64,000 nt of DNA from Spisula solida (Eukaryota > Mollusca > Bivalvia > Venerida > Mactridae): assembly GCA_947247005.1 (NCBI GenBank), contig OX365953.1, positions 25,914,784 through 25,978,783 on the forward strand, read 5' to 3'. The position numbers were made by a program, and so were the translations under genes. How positions within the stretch are numbered: position 1 is the stretch's first letter; each line of letters starts with the position of its first letter. Under the pieces are notes generated by a model. That model was not told the DNA's origin, did not search any database, and saw only the letters and a list, made by a program, of their open reading frames with translations. Below are positions 12,930 through 26,165 of the stretch, in pieces.

Positions 12930-13187
12930 TAATGTTTCCCTGGTTGTTGTTGTTTCCGTTGATGATGTTACTCTTCATGTTGTTGTTGTTTCAGTAGATG
13001 ATGTTACTCTTCAGGATGTTGTTGTTTCAGTTGATGATGTTACTCTTCATGTTGTTGTTGTTGTTTCAGTTAATGATGTTACTCTTCATGTTGTTGTTGT
13101 TTCAGTTGATGATGTCACTCTTCATGTTGTTGTTGTTTCAGTTAATGATGTTACTCTTCATGTTGTTGTTGCTGTTGTTGTTGTTGT

Positions 13188-13220
<33 letters not shown>

Positions 13221-13230
13221 CGCCGCTACC
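12930..13230. repeat. GTT-rich 36-bp minisatellite in B1
   Basis: A unit of about 36 bp (GATGATGTTACTCTTCATGT followed by TGTTGTTGTTTCAGTT) is repeated about six times, then decays into mixed GTT/GCT triplets before CCTTACTG. Unit lengths are multiples of three, so overlapping frames stay open in several phases; the valine-rich and leucine-rich frames seen here are by-products. It sits at the same place as the CTG tract of B3 (33,224-33,499) and a short GCT run in B2 (17,787-17,803). Confidence 0.85.
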
Positions 13231-13754
13231 TTACTGTTGTTGCTTAAGTGTTTGTTGTTTCTGCTGCTATTGCTGTAATGATTGATGACGGTGCTGTTGG
13301 CGTTGTTATTCAATAGCATTATAGAAAAGGTGCACGATGTATAGAATGCCATGCGAATTAAAGTTTGGACCATCCTTGCATTCTTATCGCGAGAATCTAA
13401 TCCGTTAAAAATGACGCTGCTGTTACTAATGCGATAAGTATGTTCTTAATATAGCTTTGGTACAGATAAAAAACACAGGAGTATTTAATTGCAAAGAAAA
13501 TGGAATGACTTCAGGTGATGTATAGATTTATATTAGCTGTTATCGGTATTTTTAGATATTTCTAGACCAAAATGTTTTGCCAGTGAATCAGGTAACCACA
13601 TTAATGATGCAAAAGTAGTTCGTAATTGCAAAACATTATGTATGAGCTATGAGCCAGATAATGGGCGGTGTTGTATACACTCACTATGCTCCTCAGGCAC
13701 CACCACTTTAATCCTCGTTAGAAAATATATTGCTTATGTTGCAGATGTTGATAA

Positions 13755-14130
13755 ATAGTTATACCCTTCGTTTTGGGGGTGTATAGGAGTGATCTTGTCG
13801 GTCTATCTGTCGGTCGGTCGTAAAGACGGTTGGTCGGTTAGAGTTAGATATGTCGGTTTTCAGACAATAAAAGTTAGGCATGAGACAGTGTGATGAAACT
13901 TGCTGTATAGATAACTTATGTAAATATGCCACTTAAGTTCAGAAGTGGGGCTGGTGGTGTCAAAGCCAAGATCACTGTTACTAAAAATAGAAAATCTGTT
14001 TCTAGACAATAACTTTAGTTTAGAATGAGATATATTGGATTGAAACTTGCTATATAAGTAGCTTGTGTAACTACATCACTTAAGTTCGAACATGGGGCTG
14101 GTGGGGTCAAGGTCAAGATCAGTGGTGTTT
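13755..14130. repeat. TACCCTTCGTTTTGGGGGT / GGTCGGTCGG repeat
   Basis: Opens with ATACCCTTCGTTTTGGGGGT and a GTCGGTCGGTCG tract. In B1 the body is internally duplicated: GAAACTTGCTGTATA...AAGTTCAGAAGTGGGGCTGG is followed by a second similar copy about 145 bp later. B2 (18,350-18,590) and B3 (34,060-34,320) hold one body copy each. Non-coding. Confidence 0.6.
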
Positions 14131-14235
14131 AAGCAGCATGCATCCAGATATGTCTGGTGGTTTAGCCTCCATGAAAGTGTGGTTTCTGTGACAAGGTAGT
14201 GATGTGGGGGTATGTTTCCTTACCGTGTTGCAATT

Positions 14236-17200
14236 TTATTTTCTTTCATCAAAAAATAATATGTGAGACAAATAATGTAATTTGGCATGATAGGTGTTTT
14301 CTCCCTAGATCTATATTTTTATCAAAAGAAAAATGTATATATTTAGTGCTTTTTTGGTAAAATATATGGAGATATAAGGCCCCTTTCCCCTCTCCGCAGA
14401 GTATATATTTTCCCCCAAATATTTCTAAATATTCCTTTGGAGTCTTGCTCAATTTTTCACATAAATAAAGAAAATTGTGTTGATAAATGAATGCATAATG
14501 GATTAAAATAGTATGTTTTGACCTCCCATGCTTAAAATACTACCAATAAACAATCATACAAGACATTTAAGGAGAAATTAACAATAAGTGAAAATTCTCC
14601 TTTCAGCTTTTCCGCGCGGTAATTTCCCCCTCCTTTGGGCCCGGACCCCTTTCCTCAAAATCAAAAGAAACACTAATACTTAAGACAAATTATAAATTAA
14701 TACTTCATTAAATAGAACATAGTTATCAGATCGTTTTAAGAGGTGATAATCACAAAACATAAGCATCGATCAATCGTGGGTGGGTATAGTCATTTTTAGA
14801 AATCATGTTTACAAATCGCATGATACCTACATCGTACCGTCTGCAAAGTCAATGACCTTGAGAATGTTTTGCATTTCCGAATTGTTCACATAAACAAAGC
14901 TGTTGAATGAATCAGAGAATTAAATGTTTCTAGATCTATCTCGGATAGACCGATTTATTTCTTAAAATAACACCATTAACGACATTCTTGTATTGTTACT
15001 CATCTATGTTGATTATTGCATTGATTAACTGTGTTATATTATTAAACAGGATTGGAGGAAATACATATATGCATGCATGAAGTACTTGGTCATAATACAA
15101 ATGTATTTGGAACGTCTAGGAATGACTTGTCAATATGCGATATTACATGGTCTTGTGGTCAAACATGTTGTATTTATTGTATGTGACAATATGGTATCCA
15201 TTTGTTGCCATGTATGATGCCCGTTATTTTTATGAACATTTGGGAACGGAAAGCACGCGCTAACAACGGTTCTGTGTTAATGCTATTATTTTACAAACTG
15301 TATAATGTACCATATATATATGTATAGTAACACAACCAACTGCGCAGTAGGTACGTTGTTATATCAACCAAACATCTTTGCAAAACAGTCAAATGAGCAT
15401 TGATTGTTTGTGTCATTTATAAAAACACACACTATCGCCACCACTTGTCGTGTCCCTGGTGTACATTCCAGAATAATAACAGACATTCCGCAGAAATTCA
15501 TGCAAATACAACCTCTCTATAAAAATAATGGATGTTAAATTAGTTGGCATGCAAAGAGTGCGTGAATGGGGTACATAAAATAATTTCTGAAGAAAACTGA
15601 CATCTCATTCACTCCATATAACAAATGGCATAACGTTTGTTTCGGACGAATTTCCCATCTCCTTTGTATAAGAAATGTAACATAACATTTTTTGTACGTC
15701 TACAGTATTACGCCGCCGAGGAATATTTATTTTATATCCCGTTGGTTTATTAATTCAAGCTTATTTCGAACAATGATCATACATATTTTGTAAGAATGAA
15801 TGTTGTGATAGGGAATGTGTATTGTGCCACATCGCAAAACCACTGTGTGGTATTTTGGTTCATTCTCCCGTCGTGGTACGGATGTCACCATATAATACCG
15901 TATTTATACAGTGCATATATATTCTCAGTAACTCACGCTCGTGTGCGTAACAAATTTAGTGACTTTAATTAAGAGTTATTCCTTCATCATATCAATGAAC
16001 ATGAAACATGAAGACGCTGACCATTTTCCATTGCATTTGGTGTAGTAATTAGTGGTCATATTTCTTTGCAGAAACGCATCATTTTCATCCGTTGAATGAT
16101 CATCTTTGGATTGTTAGCCTAAAGTACATGTATTGCAACGACATAGCAAGCATCGAGTTTGTGCATAAATCGCAGCGTATAAACCAAATCACTGTATGAC
16201 TTTTTGGGATACTATACAAATTAACTAGTATGAATTATTTAGAACAAACGCATATGTGATTTCCGGTCACTGTATGTCTTATTGGAAGACTATACAATTT
16301 AACATGAGATAACCGGAAGTTTACTCGCTTATACACTGTGTAAATAACGGATGTGCACGAGTATCATAAATACTTGATACATTTATTTTCAACTTTAATA
16401 TTTCTTGTTGTACGCATTTACTAGTAATAGCAATTAAAACAATACAATAATACACATGTAAAATGACATGGTGGACTCTGAATACGATCGTCAAACGTAA
16501 TGACACGAAATTTACTTCTATAAGCGTCAATAATTCTTTATGTTTAAAACTACACCTCAATTAGATAAAACTCATTCAGAAACTGAGTAATCAATTTGTC
16601 ATGTTCCTGAATCTTCTACAGTGTTTCATAAAAATATTAAAAATACATAAAGATAACCACAATACATGTACATTAATACAGGTTTTATGATAAAATCCCT
16701 CACATTACACCCACTATATCGATGTTGTTTACTTCAAAAAGGAATGTTCAGTACGGGGGTATAGCTCAGATGGTAAACAACATGTTTCTTACTGTTTTCC
16801 AGACACACAGACAGCCCTCTTTATCAGCACGATTAGGTCGACGAAAAGGTCTAAATGCTCGGGAAAATCCTAGTTTATTTCTGGCTTCTCGTGCATGAAA
16901 CTATGGGAAACAATATGTGGTGACCCTGATAAGGACCTGGTTTGATTGTAGTAAATAATCTTTCATCGTTCATTATATAAACCAACAAACAATAGAGCAA
17001 TTTCCGTAGAACAGACTAAAGTCTAGTGTCGGTCTTTCTTTAGGGTAAGTGATTGAACGTGTTTTGGAACGTACCTGAGAACAGCACTTACCTTTGTCGT
17101 GTTGTTCAAATCACAATAATTGTCTCCTAGTTAATTTTACACGCCAACCAAATGATAACCAGCGTCTCTCGATATTCAGGTTACGCAGAATGGAGTGCGC

Positions 17201-18650
17201 TCAAAAGCCAAGATAACACAAAATTGCACTTTATGCCCCATTTGCAGCCAATTTCAGCTTTAGATAATTCGAGACTATTTGTATTGTTATTTATACTATT
17301 TTTGTCTTGAGCGATAAAAGACATATGTTGGGGTTATCAGCTTATCATACTGCTCGGTAGACAAACACATATATAAGGTTCGTATTTTTCTTGGTGCAGT
17401 TTTAGTGCATCATTAACATCACGTTTTCGGCGAAATGTTAGCAAACGTCTCAAGCATGTTGCCAAAGTTCTACAGTGTAATTACATGTCTGCAACAACTA
17501 GATCGAGGATTAAAGTCCATTTCGTCACTATATGTTTTATCAACTTGTTTGGGCGTACGCAAGGAGCATACCTTTCACTAGGAATGTATGTTGTTTCTGG
17601 TGCTGGTCTTTCTGCTAATATCGTTTCTCTTATTGCTGCTACTGCTGTTATTGTTGCTTCTGTTGTTGATTTCCTTAATAAAAATATGCTGATGCTTATT
17701 GCTGCTTTTAGTATTGTTTTTTTTAATGTTAGTTGCCGCTATTAATGTTTCCCTGGTTGTTTCAGTTAATGATGTTACTCTTCATGTTGTTGCTGCTGCT
17801 GCTTATAAATTACCTAACTGTTGCTGCTTAAGTGTTTGTTGTTCCTGCTGCTTTTGCTGTTATTATTGATGACGGTGCTATTGGCGTTGTTATTCAATAG
17901 CATTATAGAAGAGGTGCACTATGTATAGAATTCCCTGCGAATTAAAATTTGGACCATCCTTGCATTCTTATCGCGAGTATCTAATCCGTTAAAAATGATG
18001 CCGCTGTTACTAATGCGTTAAGTATGTTCTTAATAAAGCTTTGGTACAGAGCAAAAACACAGGAGTATTTAATTGCAAAGAAAATGGAATTACTTCAGGT
18101 GATGTATGGATTTATATTAGCTGTTATCGGTATTTTTAGATATTTCTGGACCAAAATGTTTTGCCAGTGAATCAGTAGTTAGTAATTGCAAACCATTATG
18201 TATGAGCTAAGAGCCAGATAATTGGCGGTGTTGTATACACTCACGATGCATCTAAGGCTCCACCACTATAATCCTCGTTAGACAGTCTATTGCTTAAATA
18301 TATACTCTTGATAAATACTTAAAGTAACTGTAATGCAGGTGACGATAAATAGTTATACTCTTCGTTTTGGGGGTATATAGAAGTGATCTTGTCGGTCTAT
18401 ATGTCGGTCGGTCGTACAGACGGTTGGTCGGTTAGGGTTAGGTCGGTTGGTTTTCAGACAAAAACTTTAGTTAGGAATGAGACAGTCATGAAACTTGCTG
18501 TATAAATAACTTGTGTTAATATGCCACTCAAACTCAGAAATGGGGCTGGTGGTGTAAAGGTCAAAATCAGTGGTGTTTAAGCAGCATGCATCCAGCGATG
18601 TCAGGGGGTTTAGCCTAAATGAAAGTGTGCTTTCTGTGACAAGGTGGTGG
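14236..18650. repeat. Block B2
   Basis: Second tandem B copy in unit 1, about 4.4 kb. It shares the TTAGTG MITE (14,343-14,676) with B1. In the right part (for example 15,520-15,660 and 15,790-15,890) it is visibly closer to B3 than to B1, whereas in the left part B3 is closer to B1. It lacks the 164-bp MITE. A 60-residue frame near 17,485-17,745 is triplet-repeat noise. Confidence 0.85.
14343..14676. mobile_element. MITE, B2 copy of the 9,220-9,553 element
   Basis: Same ends (TTAGTGCTTTTTTGG and AAAAGAAACACTAA) and the same position in block B. Inherited by tandem duplication of B after one insertion, not by a second insertion. Confidence 0.7.
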
Positions 18651-21600
18651 TGTGAGGGTTTTATTCGTCACCGTGTGTAATTTTAGTAAATTTTATTTTT
18701 GCAATCGATCCTTACAATATTCTAGAGTCAGTAAATCTATAAACTAAATAATCTAGAGTTATTTTTGCCAGTAGGTCGTACGAAATGCCAATGAAAAATC
18801 CATAAAACTGATTCAACACGGCTTACAGGGTCACTCGACCAGGTACATGACATAAAACATGTATGGCATACATTTGAGATTAAAATGATATTTCAAAGAT
18901 ATTTCAATCCGATTTTATCATTGAATATTTCATTAAATCATTTTCCGAAGTTTTGGTTTAAAAAGGTTTCATATTTTCATGGAGATGTCATGTGATTTTC
19001 AGAATTTATCATTTAATCGTTCTTTCAAATGGTTTTAAATTGTTAATATTTGAATGTTGATCTTGATATCAGCACCTTTAAGTTGTGATGATTTATAATT
19101 GACTATGATCAGACATATCTATGATATACATACTCATGTATTATCTTCAATATGCTTTTTATAAACGTATTTACTAGTTATTATATGATCTATTAAAATC
19201 GTTCTATAATTGGTACTTAGTTTTCAACTACTGTAAATTTGTAAGCAATTAGTAAGACCACTCAGCAGTAGTTAGAATGTTGTTATCAAATAATGAGATA
19301 TCGCATCAGAATGTTGTTTTTGAGTTTAACCACATCGGCTTAGAATCAAACGCTTTCAGGACTATTAATATCTTAAACAACTGACAAAAATTTTCGCCTG
19401 ACAAGAATTTATTGCTGACGTATCAGTGGTATGTGGTTTATATAATAATGTCACGAAATAGGTAATTTATTGAGCATGCATTTTATTTGTCTTCATTTAA
19501 GGACTCTAAGTTTCCCTTATTGCACTCATTCTTTGAAACTTTTGATTACGTTTGCATACATGCCTAACTTCCCTCTTGATGTTTGTCGGTAGCATAGACG
19601 TGTCCGTTGGTTTTTGGCTGTACACTAGCGATTCCAGATAGCTCCACAGAAACAACAAACAAACATTTAGATCTGGGCAGTTGGCCGGCCATTTCGCACC
19701 AGACTGGTATTTCCTGAAAATTATTGTGTCGTCAACTGTTTCATATAATTCATCCGATACCTAATTTGCAATGTGTGGCCTGGCACATCTTGCAAGAATC
19801 GTGTATTATTCAAAACAATAGACGGCATGTGGAGTTCATGATCTGACACTGCAAACTTTCTCTTTGGACACCCAGTGCAATATTTAATTTCTTACCAACT
19901 ACATCGAAATAACAAGTTTCATGATGTGTGAGAACTGCAGAAATGCATGATTGCTAGCTTTAACTGCAGCTGCATAGTTGTATTATATTGTAACAAATAT
20001 TCTGACAAACATAATATTTATTATGCAGCATTCTTGTTCATTAAACGCGGATGTTCTAGCGTGGGTGTACTCATGAATTCCGTATGGGTTTTTACAAGAT
20101 GGTAAAAACTGTCCATAACACTTCTGCAAAACGATTAGTAAATGCTATGTTCAAATGATACATGGAGTCTTCACAGAACTAATCGACGAAAAACGAGCAC
20201 ATCTGTTTATCTGTCGACTATTTTTATAACGGAGATGTTTTTATGACGATATTATTCGCATTATTTACCCTTGTCTTTCACATTTAACGGTAATAGTAAA
20301 TATTGATTTTTACCGATAAATTCGACAATTTATTGTCAGGTTTGTTGTTAAAGCTTCGTGAAATGTGCCACTAACTTTCACCGGAAACACGCTAAAATAG
20401 CACGCTGAAATAAACCCCGCTTTCCGACTTACGCGATTTCACCACGACTCTTCCACGTTTACAAAGATCCTGTCCCGATTAACCACGACTAGCTAGCTGT
20501 CCCATGACTGGTCACGATTATGGACCAATTTTAGATCATAGTAGAAGCTGGGCGCCAACTGCATGTGTGAACGCGGTGACTGCGTTGGTTTCTAAATGAG
20601 AACACATCGTGCGTTTTGTAAACCTTTCTCCGTGACAGTCGGTGCAGATTTTATACCTTAGTTATTGGCACGAATGTTTTATTATTACTTTTAAGAACTC
20701 TGAGAATATAGTTTATATATTTTTCCTGATGGTTTTGCACTTTTATTTCTACCAGTAAGCAATTCTTAACTTACATTTTACGACCAAGAATCTAGCAGCC
20801 AGGGTTAAATAGGCGACCTATATTTCGGTTATAGAGTTAATCAGACAATCAAAGCACGGAACACTTAGTCTCTTAATTAAGATGCACTATAATGGCTGGG
20901 TATATACGAAGGACGTGTGAACATTTGGTTCATCATAAATTAATACGAAACTAAACACGTTCTTGTTCTTTGCATTTTAATGTTTACCGTGCTGAACCAC
21001 TGACATGGTATTCCCAAAGCATCTTTAGGGAAAATTTAAATTTCTTGAAATGCATCAACTAAACCTTGATTAGAAGCATTATGTAAAGAGCTACCATTAT
21101 TGCAAGTTGCATGTCGGCTGTAACACTCTACTGTTACAGCTACTGCTAATTGTTTGAGGAATGTTTAAATAATAAATGTTGGTTGAAATTAGCACGCTTG
21201 AAATCTCATTTTATTTTTTAAAGCTATGTCAAAACAATAATGATGTACTAGTAAATGATACCGGGTTAATGTAACAGAGTCAATATATTTTGTTCAGCCA
21301 TTGGAATTTAGCAAGGTATAGTACCAATGTTACTCTGAATCATTTAACATATCAATTGAAATGACACAACTTTTTTAAAAGAACATTGTATCATTATGAG
21401 TTCAGCACTTCTTAAAGATAATAGAAAATCCGACAGGGAAGGCAACACAAAAAAACAAGCACAGAAAACATAAAAACAACACAGACCACAATTATACGGC
21501 GCAATGCCCAACACACAACTGAACGAGAAAATAAACAAATCCACCAAAAGTTCCAGCTGTCAAGAAGTCGAAAGTCCAAGTCCCAGCTGTCCAAAAGCTG
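18651..21600. repeat. Block C1
   Basis: Paralogous to C2 (34,364-37,480). It contains a decayed Tc1/mariner transposase on the minus strand with a single copy of the 75-bp segment that is tripled in C2. The rest (20,000-21,400) shows no open frame conserved between the copies. It ends in a member of the GACAGGGAAGGCA family at about 21,425-21,640. Confidence 0.85.
19560..19860 (-). pseudogene. Decayed Tc1/mariner-type transposase fragment (C1)
   Basis: On the minus strand the frame near 19,680-19,580 reads a WPA..PDLNV segment followed by LFLWSYLESLVYSQKPTD. This is the layout of the C-terminal catalytic region of IS630/Tc1/mariner-superfamily transposases, where the usual form is W-P-(A/P)-x-S-P-D-L followed by FFLWGYLKxxVY; the Asp of PDL is one of the catalytic acidic residues. 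Upstream of it the frame is broken (stops near 19,750). Only a piece of the gene remains, so it is dead. Confidence 0.65.
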
Positions 21601-22586
21601 TAAGACCTTGGTCAGCTATTAAAGCTGAATGGCCCAGCTGTCCAAAGTATGTAAAGACAAAATAACATTGTTTCAGTCGTCAAAAGTCCTAACAAGTTTA
21701 AGTATAACATTAAATGGTATATCCCTATAAGTTTAGCACTTTCATCATCGATGCAGAATATACCAGTATACATGTTTGAAATGTATTGTTAGGTGTCTTG
21801 AGTACAAACGATGTACATTAAATAGTTTTCGTCGTACCGGAATATATACCAGGAAAAAAGAAAAGTCTACTACTAGTGTAATAATTATGATAAAATGTTT
21901 AATTCTCACCTGCTAGAACTCAATAACTGCAACAGAATTTCAATAAATAGAAACACCTTCTATTAGTAAGCATAACCTAACAGTTATAACATCATCAATA
22001 AATTAACCATGCAAACGCCGTCAGTGGTACCCATGTAACCCATGTTGTGTTCTGATTTTTTGATGATTCAAAAGAAAACATGGCAAACATACATGCGCTT
22101 GATGGTAAATGTGGACTTCATTTACATTATTGTTAAATTAATCTTGGTAACAAAGGCTGTTTCTGTTCGTCAGCAAACGAAACATTGAAAAATAATGCGT
22201 AGTTCATGAGTTGCAGTAGTCGCAAAATATATATACAATATATTTCATGTAGACGTTTCTGTCTTTGCCTGGTATATGTGCTCGTCTTGTGCTCAGTACA
22301 GGTGGGTGAATTTGTTAACACTTTTACATGTAAATGAGAACATCTCATAGATCCTATAAATCGCATATCCTATATCAAGTTACTAGTAGTAATTGTTAAT
22401 GATATGTACAAAATGCATATTTTAACACAATCTCTGCTGGTAATAAAACAGCATCGAAACCAAACGATCATATCATTGGCACATTAGTTAGCCGAAGCGG
22501 GGGTCAAAGAATCGAATCCCGACAGCGGATTGTTTTGGTATCACTGGTTTGTAGGCAGGCAACAATGATTAACAAATGTCTACACA
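21601..22586. other. Spacer between duplication units
   Basis: About 1 kb with no counterpart in the other unit. I see no coding sequence. A short tRNA-like piece lies near its right end (22,485-22,532), just before unit 2 begins. Confidence 0.6.
22485..22532 (+). repeat. tRNA-like fragment, possible SINE remnant
   Basis: GTTAGCCGAAGCGG resembles a D-arm/A-box, and AGAATCGAATCCCG resembles a T-arm/B-box. They are only about 10 bp apart, too close for an intact tRNA, so this is at best a truncated tRNA-derived repeat. Confidence 0.3.
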
Positions 22587-25500
22587 CCTGGCCTATGAAA
22601 TTAAAGGATAGTAAGCGGTGATGCTATCATGAGGAGAATTGTGTCACATAGGTCAAATTGTATCGCCCTTTAACAGACAAACACTTTACCTTTACTTTAA
22701 CATACTAAAACGTTACATAGATAACATAGAGTTGAGCAAACAAAATGTCATCTACGAGCAGTCTGTTATTGTATCAAATGACGCAGGTGATACACATATG
22801 TTTCGTGTTTGGTTGGTCCAGCTTCAGTGTGTCGTATGTTTTATTCACAATTGAAAAATTCTTGAACTTTCTTGCAATGTTAATCAATAATTACCCTGTC
22901 TTTATTTACTGTTATTAGCTATATAAAACGGTAAAATTAGGAATAAAGACATGTCTAAACTGCATATGTATTAATGTTTCAATAAAAACGATAATAAACA
23001 TCGAACAGGGAAGGATGCATTCGAACTTAAAAAGTCGAGCACAGAAAATATAAAAACAACACAACATATTGTGTGACATATATGGCATGTAGGGAGTTCA
23101 GTAACTGGATATCAGTAAATTTAAACGACAAATTACCACTATTTGTAGCAGTTATATTATAACGAAGTTAAATATTGACGTAATCTCAAGACTTCTGTAA
23201 GTGCTTTGATAAAACAATACACTTGTAACTCGACTATTCTACTTTTTTAGGCATATCATAAATGCTTTAACTGATTTCTGAAGAAAGAAGTTGTTTAATA
23301 AACATAATAATCCCTTAAATGATGTTGGTTTTCGTGATGTATGAAAACAAGCTATTTTTATGTGCCGCTTGATCTAGATGAACTATTGTCAAATAAGATC
23401 TTATAAAAATGTCATAACCGAAATTCCAGATTCATTTTAAATACCAAACAAAATATTTTCCGACCAACCGTGATGTTACCTGAACCAAACAATGTTTTAT
23501 TTGGCCTTATTCTAATATGATCTGATTCCCAGGTAGAAGCAGTTGTTCTGCATTGTGTTATAATTATCTTTATTTGCTGCACTAGTATCTCTCACCTCTC
23601 GAAATGATAAAGACAGACTTTAATCTTTTTTTTATTAAATATAAACAAACAAGCAACGCATTCATGCCCTAGTGGTTTGTTTTTGGCATACTTTATTTTC
23701 GGTTAAGTCCGAGCTAAGATGCCTGGTTTTTTTATTCTTGTACAATTTAAAACGTAATTCTATTATTCAGGAATGATCAGAATTTCCGACGTTATTGAAC
23801 ATGCAAGTCATGCATTTCGCATTAAATCATAAATTATTTGTTTGAGAACAAACCCTTCAAATAAACAAAACAGACAATGCAGACAACTACTTTGTACTTG
23901 ACATATAGAACTTACAATCTTCCTAAATGCATAAGAAACAAGTCCGAATGAGGATAACGGGAATGCATGTACCTAATCACAAATAGCCTCAGACAATGGG
24001 CTGGATGCATTTGTCACTAGCATTAACATTGAATTTCATAAACTGGCCAATCCTGTCAAAGAACCATTACCATAATGTCATCGAAGTGAAATATGTACGG
24101 TAACACTTGCACGATTAGCTAGCCTAGCTAATTCAACTACTGTAAGATGTAATCTTAGTCAAATTATGTCGTGTTCTGTACCCCAAGAACACCTTTTGAT
24201 GAAACATGCGTTGTATGTATATGTTGTTATATGACAATGTACCAAAGAAATCAATAAGTAATTAAAGACAGGAACAATGAAGAGGGAAAGATAAGGTATT
24301 GCAAGTATGTCAAAGAATGTTAACCACATTTGAACAAAACAAGATGCAACAGTACTATAGTTGGACCAACATACTAAGAAATACATTTTTATGAGTATGT
24401 GCGTTACACCTGTGTCACTTGATATAATAACAAACTACGGATGGAGGATGTTTTGTTTATCAAACTCAACGCTATATACTTATCGTTTTATTTTCTTAGC
24501 AACTTTTCTAAGTCCACACTTATTTTTGTGTATATATCTTTGTCAAGCATGCATATATCTTACTGAAGTTTGCTATAATATTCGTGAGTATAGATACATA
24601 AATAAAAAAAAGTAAAATATTTGTTTATCATAGTGCATCCCCTATTGAATGGGTCGCCCACCAAACTGTCTTAAGATCTGTCTGATCTGAACATCTCCTG
24701 ATTAAGTATCCGTCAAGGCAGATAAGCACTTTGGTAACTATGATTAAACTAGAAGGCAACTTACTAATCGACCAAGATTGGGTCTTGGGGCTAACCATGG
24801 TAATCATAGTTGAACTAGAGGAAGCCAAAACTTACAGTGGTTAAACAATGGTTGGACCAGCGCTAGGTCGATTTTGTTTTTGTTTAGTCTGCGCCATCTT
24901 GAAACTATTAAAACGCAAGTGGGGGTTTCGGCGACTGGAGCAGCCAGACATGCGCCAAAAATCGAAACAGGCAAGCTATAACACAGCCAATACCAGAAGC
25001 AATCCCATCTGGGATGTGCTCCCTCAACCCAAAGGCGGGTACCTTGACCGCTCGCCGCACACATACACGATATTCATACAACCATGTTTGGTTTCGATAC
25101 AGTTTTTTAATCAACAGTATTTTATAAATCATAATTATATTTTCTGTAAAACTACGTGTTAATTTTATTTGAAACTGAAATGCTTAGTCCATGATGTGCT
25201 TTATTTTACACGCCGATATACATCTATAAGTATTGTTTAACACATGACATTCACATGATTTAGTACGTGCAAAAATAACTTTGCTTACGTTACTTTGCTA
25301 GAATTCGAATTATGTCATGGTACAAAAATGTATTTGTAATTAATTGGTTATAAATGCATTAACATAACTTCTTTGAGATTCGCTACTAGTACAGTCATAC
25401 ATTTTGTACTTGTATTCTAGTATGTTTGTGTTGCATATGATGGTACGAAATAATTCCTCTGTTTTTTTTAACAGGTTCGAATGCATGTAAAATGTCAAGT

Positions 25501-25750
25501 ACGTTTGTCTTAATTACAGCTGTCGGTAAGCCGCCTAGTTCTATTAGAAGTTATCTTGATTTATAATGTAAGTTTGCATATTTTGTTAGTCATAACAGCA
25601 GAAATGATGATAAATATGCTAATGGTTCATTGACTTGGAAGCAAATGCGTGAAAGATGATGCGTTCAATTAGTGTTTATAATCTTATGATTTCGAAACTG
25701 TGTATGTTGTGTAGTGGTTGCCGAATATAGTTTAAAATATAATATTAAGT

Positions 25751-26165
25751 CAGACAGGGAAGGCAGTACTCAACTTAACCAGCCGAGCACAGACATCATT
25801 AAAAAACAAGAGGCACAATACCCAACTGAACCAACCGAGCACAAACAACATAAAACACATACAAGGCACAATGCCCAACTAAACAAGTAATGATCCGCCT
25901 AAGTCCAAGCTTGCGAAAGGTAGCCGCAATCCCAAAGCTGAATACCCTAGCTGAATGATCAAGTTTCCACAGTAAAACGACTATATTGCCTAATTTTAGC
26001 TGATATCCGTAAAACAAGAAGTGCCCAACACACTACCGAACAAGACATTGATCCGCCCTAGTCCTAGTTGTTAAAAAACTAAATAGTTTCAGCAAACATA
26101 TTGCGGAATGCCCACGTTAAATGACCTAGTTACAACAGTTAAACTGCTGAATACCCCTGTTTAAA
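25751..26165. repeat. Dispersed GACAGGGAAGGCA family, A2 copy
   Basis: Counterpart of 5,824-6,245. It retains AACTTAACCAGCCGAGCACA where A1 has a short deletion, so A2 keeps the fuller form at this end. Non-coding. Confidence 0.7.

Larger units (their letters stand above)
9113..14235. repeat. Block B1
   Basis: First of three B copies. It starts at GGTTATTTTCTTTCAT and ends at a junction near 14,235 where the beginning of block C (CACCGTGTGTAATTTTA-like) runs straight into the start of B2. A 135-codon open frame at 10,568-10,975 is not preserved in B2 or B3 and is not called. B1 differs from the others by a 164-bp MITE and a longer GTT-rich minisatellite. Confidence 0.85.
1377..21600. repeat. 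Segmental duplication, unit 1 (A1-B1-B2-C1)
   Basis: Similarity to unit 2 (22,587-37,480) starts abruptly at the word CCTGGCCTATGAAATTAAAG and continues in the same order and orientation, broken only by insertions and deletions, to about 21,600. Unit 1 is longer mainly because block B is present twice and because A1 carries about 1 kb that A2 lacks. Long stretches of A (for example about 5,300-7,900 against 25,230-27,900) look almost identical by eye, which suggests a young duplication or continuing exchange. I see no conserved open frame in the duplicated DNA except the dead transposase in C. Confidence 0.9.

Noticed and set aside
12898..13285. Valine-rich and leucine-rich frames over 95-126 codons
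   Set aside because: Caused by the GTT-rich 36-bp minisatellite; not conserved in B2 or B3.
16757..16860. tRNA-like start GGGTATAGCTCAGATGGTAA (also near 11,705 and 32,146)
   Set aside because: It has a good A-box but no B-box at the right distance and no cloverleaf; it varies freely between copies.
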